Shown piece by piece: positions 22,829 to 25,644 of a stretch of DNA of 25,644 nucleotides (the first letter of the stretch is position 1; every line of letters starts with the position of its first letter). The stretch lies in NCBI GenBank assembly GCA_041688215.1, contig JBDNIO010000087.1, positions 1 to 25,644 on the forward strand, read 5' to 3'. The notes under the pieces are model-generated. The model was not told the origin of the DNA. It ran no database searches and worked only from the letters and a program-made list of their open reading frames with translations. The DNA is from JBDNIO01 sp041688215. GTDB taxonomy: Bacteria; Pseudomonadota; Gammaproteobacteria; Nevskiales; Salinisphaeraceae. The translations under genes and the position numbers were made by a program.

Positions 22829-24853
22829 ATGACTTTCGAAAATGCCCAATCTTCCCAGGCTGGAAATCTATCCTTGCTGGGCGTAGATACAGGCGGCACG
22901 TTTACCGACTTCGTATTTTTCGACGGTACAACTTTACAGGTTCTGAAACTGCTATCTACGCCGTCGGCCCCCGAGCAAGCCGTGCAGGAGGGCGCAAATA
23001 AAATTGCCGCGGGCGCACAGGTAATAAACATGGTGCAAGGTTCCACCGTCGCCACCAACGCTCTGCTGGAAGGCAAACTCGCACGTACCGCTTACATTGG
23101 CAATACCGGGTTGGTGGATGTGCTAACCATTGGTCGCCAGGCCCGCGCCGAATTGTACAACCTGCAGCCCAAGCCACAAGCCCCGCCGGTGCCGCCGGCG
23201 CTGTGTTTGCAGGTGGACCAGCGCAGCGGCGCCGATGGCTCTATGGTTACTGAATTAAGTGACGAGAGTCTGCGGACATTAATTGCGCAGATAAAAAAGC
23301 TGGCGCCTGAAGCGGTGGCCATTAATCTGCTGTTCTCTTTCAGGAACGCCGACGCCGAAAAGCGTATCGCCCAGGCGCTGGAACAAAGCTTTGGCAGCAC
23401 ATTGCATGTTAGCCGTTCCAGCGCCGTATTGCCCGAATACCGGGAATATGAACGCGGCATTGCGACTTGGCTGAACGCCGGACTCGCTCCCCGCATTGCG
23501 CGCTATCTGCAACCGCTAAAAAGTTCCGTAAAAAGCCTGGCGATCATGCACGGCGCCGCCGGTACCGTAGACGCCGACCAGGCCAGCGCCAATGCGGTGA
23601 AACTGTTGTTGTCTGGCCCCGCCGGGGGCTTGCTGGGCGCGCGTTACATCGGCCGGCTGGCGGGTTGCGGGCGGCTCTTGAGTCTCGATATGGGCGGAAC
23701 TTCTACGGATGTTGCCATGCTCGACGCCAGGGAAACCGGCCAGTTGCGCCTGACCAGCGAGGCACAGATTGGCGGTTACCCGGTGGCCGTGCCGATGGTG
23801 GATATGCACACCATCGGCGCGGGCGGCGGCTCGATTGCGATGGTGGATGCAGGCGGCATGTTGCAGGTGGGGCCGCAATCCGCCGGCGCGGACCCGGGCC
23901 CGGCCTGTTACGGCAAGGGCGGCACCCAAGCCACGGTAACGGACGCGAATGTGGTGCTCGGGCGTTTGCCGGCCTCCAGCCGTTTGGGCGGGGACATGCC
24001 GCTGGATGTGTCTGCGGCCCACGCCGCCGTCTCGCATCTGGCTGAATCAATGCAGTCCTCCGCGCAGGCTGCGGCCCAGGGTATTGTCGAGGTCGCCAAT
24101 GAAGCCATGGCCAAAGCCTTGCGTGTGATTTCGGTACAGCGCGGCGAAGACCCGCGTGAATTTACCCTGCTTTGCTTTGGCGGCGCGGGTGGCTTGCACG
24201 TGTGCGCGTTAGCCCAGGCCCTGGGTATGACGCGGGCGCTGGTGCCGATTTACGCGGGCGTCCTGTCTGCATTGGGGATGCTGGTGGCGCGCCGTTCGCG
24301 CCAGTTGTCGCAAAGCCTGTTGCTGGCGCTTGCGGATGCGGACGATGTCGCACTCGAATCCCGCTATGACGCGCTATTCCAGCGCGGGGCCGCGGAGTTG
24401 CAGGCCGAAGGCATCACCGATGAAGATTTAAGCGCGGAGCAATCGCTGGACCTGCGTTACCAGGGGCAGAGCTTTTCGCTGAATATCACTTGGCGCGGCG
24501 TGGCTGAAGCGGCGCGGGATTTTCACGCTGCGCACAAGGCGCGCTATGGTCATGCACTGGATTTGCCGGTGGAAGTGGTGAATTTGCGCCTGGCGCTGGC
24601 GGGACCGGCGCCGGAAATTGCGTTTCCAGAATTGCAGAAATCAACGTCCGCGCCGCAACCGCTGGAGCAGGTGCAAGTGTACGGTGTTGCAGGCAAAGTG
24701 CCGCTATATCAGCGTGAAAATTTACAGGCTGGCCAAGTGTTTTCCGGCCCCGCGATTGTGCGTGAGGCCGTGTCCACTACCTGGCTTGCGCCGGGCTGGC
24801 GGTGTGAAGGCGATACTTTCGGGAATTTACTGCTTGCGCAGGATCCGGATTAA
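22829..24853 (+). CDS. Hydantoinase/oxoprolinase family protein, subunit A type (HyuA)
   Basis: From the ATG at 22829 the product is 674 aa; a TTG two codons upstream (22823) is an alternative start. The N-terminal phosphate-binding motif is GVDTGGTFTDFVFF (about 18-31), as in the Hydant_A_N/ASKHA fold. The second ASKHA motif, SLDMGGTSTDVAML, lies at about 287-300. The Hydantoinase_A domain includes HTIGAGGGSIAMVD and AGADPGPACYGKGG, and the C-terminal domain ends near 670. Such proteins open hydantoins, 5-oxoproline or related rings with ATP, usually with a HyuB partner. No HyuB gene follows within the window, and rpmG comes next. The substrate is unknown and the enzyme may be a HyuA-only acetone-carboxylase or oxoprolinase relative. 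Confidence 0.88.
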   Translation: MTFENAQSSQAGNLSLLGVDTGGTFTDFVFFDGTTLQVLKLLSTPSAPEQAVQEGANKIAAGAQVINMVQGSTVATNALLEGKLARTAYIGNTGLVDVLTIGRQARAELYNLQPKPQAPPVPPALCLQVDQRSGADGSMVTELSDESLRTLIAQIKKLAPEAVAINLLFSFRNADAEKRIAQALEQSFGSTLHVSRSSAVLPEYREYERGIATWLNAGLAPRIARYLQPLKSSVKSLAIMHGAAGTVDADQASANAVKLLLSGPAGGLLGARYIGRLAGCGRLLSLDMGGTSTDVAMLDARETGQLRLTSEAQIGGYPVAVPMVDMHTIGAGGGSIAMVDAGGMLQVGPQSAGADPGPACYGKGGTQATVTDANVVLGRLPASSRLGGDMPLDVSAAHAAVSHLAESMQSSAQAAAQGIVEVANEAMAKALRVISVQRGEDPREFTLLCFGGAGGLHVCALAQALGMTRALVPIYAGVLSALGMLVARRSRQLSQSLLLALADADDVALESRYDALFQRGAAELQAEGITDEDLSAEQSLDLRYQGQSFSLNITWRGVAEAARDFHAAHKARYGHALDLPVEVVNLRLALAGPAPEIAFPELQKSTSAPQPLEQVQVYGVAGKVPLYQRENLQAGQVFSGPAIVREAVSTTWLAPGWRCEGDTFGNLLLAQDPD

Positions 24854-24967
24854 ACTCGTTTTACTAGCCTGCGTTATTTGTGTGTGAAGCCGCTGGTGCC
24901 TCGCCGAATATGGAACCATCCCCACCCAGATAAGCGCGCAGGTCTGTTCTGCGGGTTCTACTGGCAA

Positions 24968-24996
24968 AAAAATGCCGGCGAAAAGCCGGCATTTTT
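24968..24996. terminator. Bidirectional terminator between hyuA and rpmG
   Basis: AAAAATGCCGGC / GCCGGCATTTTT forms a 13-bp stem around loop GAAAA, with A/T tracts on both sides. It lies about 20 bp past the rpmG stop on the minus strand and 115 bp past the hyuA stop on the plus strand. The stretch 24854-24967 holds nothing else I can identify. Confidence 0.88.
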
Positions 24997-25017
24997 CACA
25001 TGATCGCAGGCGCAGGA

Positions 25018-25173
25018 TTATTTAATCTTGGCTTCCTTGAACATGACGTGCTTACGCAGGACGGGATCGTATTTTTTCATTTCCAGTTTGTCGGGCGTAT
25101 TACGCTTGTTCTTGTAGGTGGTGTAGTAGAAGCCAGTACCTTCGGTGGATACCAATTTAACTTTATCGCGCAT
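25018..25173 (-). CDS. rpmG: 50S ribosomal protein L33
   Basis: The 51-aa product begins MRDKVKLVSTEGTGFYYTTY and ends HVMFKEAKIK, which matches L33. It contains KNKRNTPDKLEMKKYDP. No Cys residues are present, so it is the zinc-free type. It begins two bases after the rpmB stop, as in the E. coli rpmBG operon, and is followed by a strong terminator. It is four residues shorter than E. coli L33 at the N-terminus. Confidence 0.96.
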   Translation of the reverse strand: MRDKVKLVSTEGTGFYYTTYKNKRNTPDKLEMKKYDPVLRKHVMFKEAKIK

Positions 25174-25175
25174 GA

Positions 25176-25412
25176 TTAAACTCTCTCGCCGCGGGCGCGG
25201 ATTCCGGTAAGCACGGTGTCGATGCCTTGGCGGTCGACCACGCGCATGCCTTTAGCGGATACGCGCAAACGCACGAAGCGTTTTTCGCTCGCGACCCAGA
25301 AACGGTGCCAGTGCAGGTTCGGCTCGAACCGGCGCCGGGTTTTGTTGTTTGCGTGCGATACATTATTACCGGTAATGGGGCGTTTGCCGGTAACCTGACA
25401 AATTCGAGACAT
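25176..25412 (-). CDS. rpmB: 50S ribosomal protein L28
   Basis: The 78-aa product begins MSRICQVTGKRPITGNNVSH, the conserved L28 start, and contains RRRFEPNLHWHRFWV and GIDTVLTGIRARGE. The length is that of the E. coli protein. The promoter 60 bp upstream is strong. AGAGG and AGAAG lie before the ATG. A longer opposite or alternative frame (25163-25579) covering the same bases is a shadow. Confidence 0.97.
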   Translation of the reverse strand: MSRICQVTGKRPITGNNVSHANNKTRRRFEPNLHWHRFWVASEKRFVRLRVSAKGMRVVDRQGIDTVLTGIRARGERV

Positions 25413-25472
25413 GCTTCTAAAACCTCTAAACCACGTGCCGCCGGATGGATTGGCGCCTGAAAAAGGAGCGAA

Positions 25473-25501
25473 TTTATACCAGTTTGTCTGTTTCTACGCA
25501 A
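25473..25501 (-). promoter_or_regulatory. Sigma70 promoter of rpmB-rpmG
   Basis: On the minus strand TTGCGT (25501-25496) and TATAAA (25478-25473) are separated by exactly 17 bp. The -10 is preceded by TGG, as in an extended -10. Transcription would start near 25466, giving a leader of about 55 nt. Confidence 0.75.
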
Positions 25502-25512
25502 CTCCCAGCCTC

Positions 25513-25570
25513 TTCCAATACGAAATGAGTCTGAAGCCAGGCACATGTTTCCAACATGAAATGAGTCTGA
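25513..25570. repeat. Two direct 22-bp repeats, period 36 bp
   Basis: TTCCAATACGAAATGAGTCTGA (shown here by its ends: TTCCAA...GAGTCTGA) occurs at 25513-25534 and at 25549-25570 with two differences in 22 bases. The pair lies just upstream of the rpmB promoter and about 30 bp before a possible ORF start. Tandem sites of this size at an element end would fit transposase-binding repeats. Confidence 0.6.
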
Positions 25571-25598
25571 GCTAAGCATAACCGTTCAAGATGGTGGG

Positions 25599-25644
25599 AT
25601 GAAACTCATCATGAACGTCAAACATTTAACGACCTTGCAGCAAG
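25599..25644 (+). CDS. Possible start of a further ORF, perhaps a transposase/integrase (partial)
   Basis: An open frame from ATG 25599 (or in-frame ATG 25611) runs off the right edge and reads MKLIMNVKHLTTLQQ. GGTGGG lies just before the first ATG and would be an unusual but workable ribosome site. The N-terminus resembles, from memory, DDE transposase/integrase proteins that begin with a similar HLTT-Q segment, but 15 residues are too few to decide. The adjacent direct repeats are the main reason to take it seriously. Confidence 0.3.
   Translation, partial: MKLIMNVKHLTTLQQ

Noticed and set aside
25513..25570. Repeats as a possible CRISPR array
   Set aside because: Only two units are present, the intervening sequence is 14 bp, and there is no leader or cas gene in the window.
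25163..25579. A 138-codon minus-strand frame that reads through rpmB and the direct repeats
   Set aside because: It overlaps rpmB out of frame. Its repeated SDSF text is only the translation of the 36-bp period.

Overview
The window reads as a chromosomal segment from a gammaproteobacterium outside the enterics. Two conserved gene orders support this: rhlB/trxA/rho (as in E. coli), and a rhodanese/secB/gpsA block that matches E. coli yibN-grxC-secB-gpsA without grxC. The rpmB-rpmG pair and mutM also lie in the same neighbourhood, although here about 6 kb of other genes separates them. Base composition is GC-rich and gene density is high. The genus cannot be read from the sequence alone.

Layout. 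Positions 1-140 hold the 3' end of an IS200-type transposase gene and its terminator. Positions 140-426 are non-coding and full of hairpins. rhlB (minus) and trxA-rho (plus) diverge from a 353-bp intergenic region. Rho carries an unusual ~100-residue Asn/Gly/Arg-rich N-terminal extension. Positions 4160-4619 form an AT-richer pocket that encodes, on the minus strand, three tiny ORFs of 71, 47 and 35 aa, each joined to the next by an ATGA overlap. Two cell-envelope genes follow on the minus strand, a ctpA-type protease and an EnvC-like LytM protein. A plus-strand run then carries a membrane rhodanese, secB, gpsA, a CDP-alcohol phosphatidyltransferase and a HAD phosphatase. A DAHP synthase gene faces this run.

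From 12.1 to 15.9 kb on the plus strand there are a VTT-domain/FAD-disulfide-oxidoreductase fusion, a DoxX-like protein, a TauE/SafE-type transporter and a hotdog thioesterase. From 15.9 to 22.8 kb everything is on the minus strand. In transcription order these are a GldA-like ABC ATPase, its permease, a GldG-like protein, a DUF4340 protein, mutM, a BIME-like inverted repeat pair, a DUF1232 protein, an SDR and a two-TM conserved protein. A solitary hydantoinase-A-type gene (plus) diverges from the ABC operon across only 28 bp. The right end has the rpmB-rpmG operon with a good sigma70 promoter, then a pair of 22-bp direct repeats and the possible start of another ORF, which may be the end of a mobile element.

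Most of the window is housekeeping. The parts least explained by known systems are the three-ORF micro-operon at 4160-4619, the low-complexity Rho extension, the structured non-coding stretch at 140-300, and the repeat-plus-ORF arrangement at the right edge.
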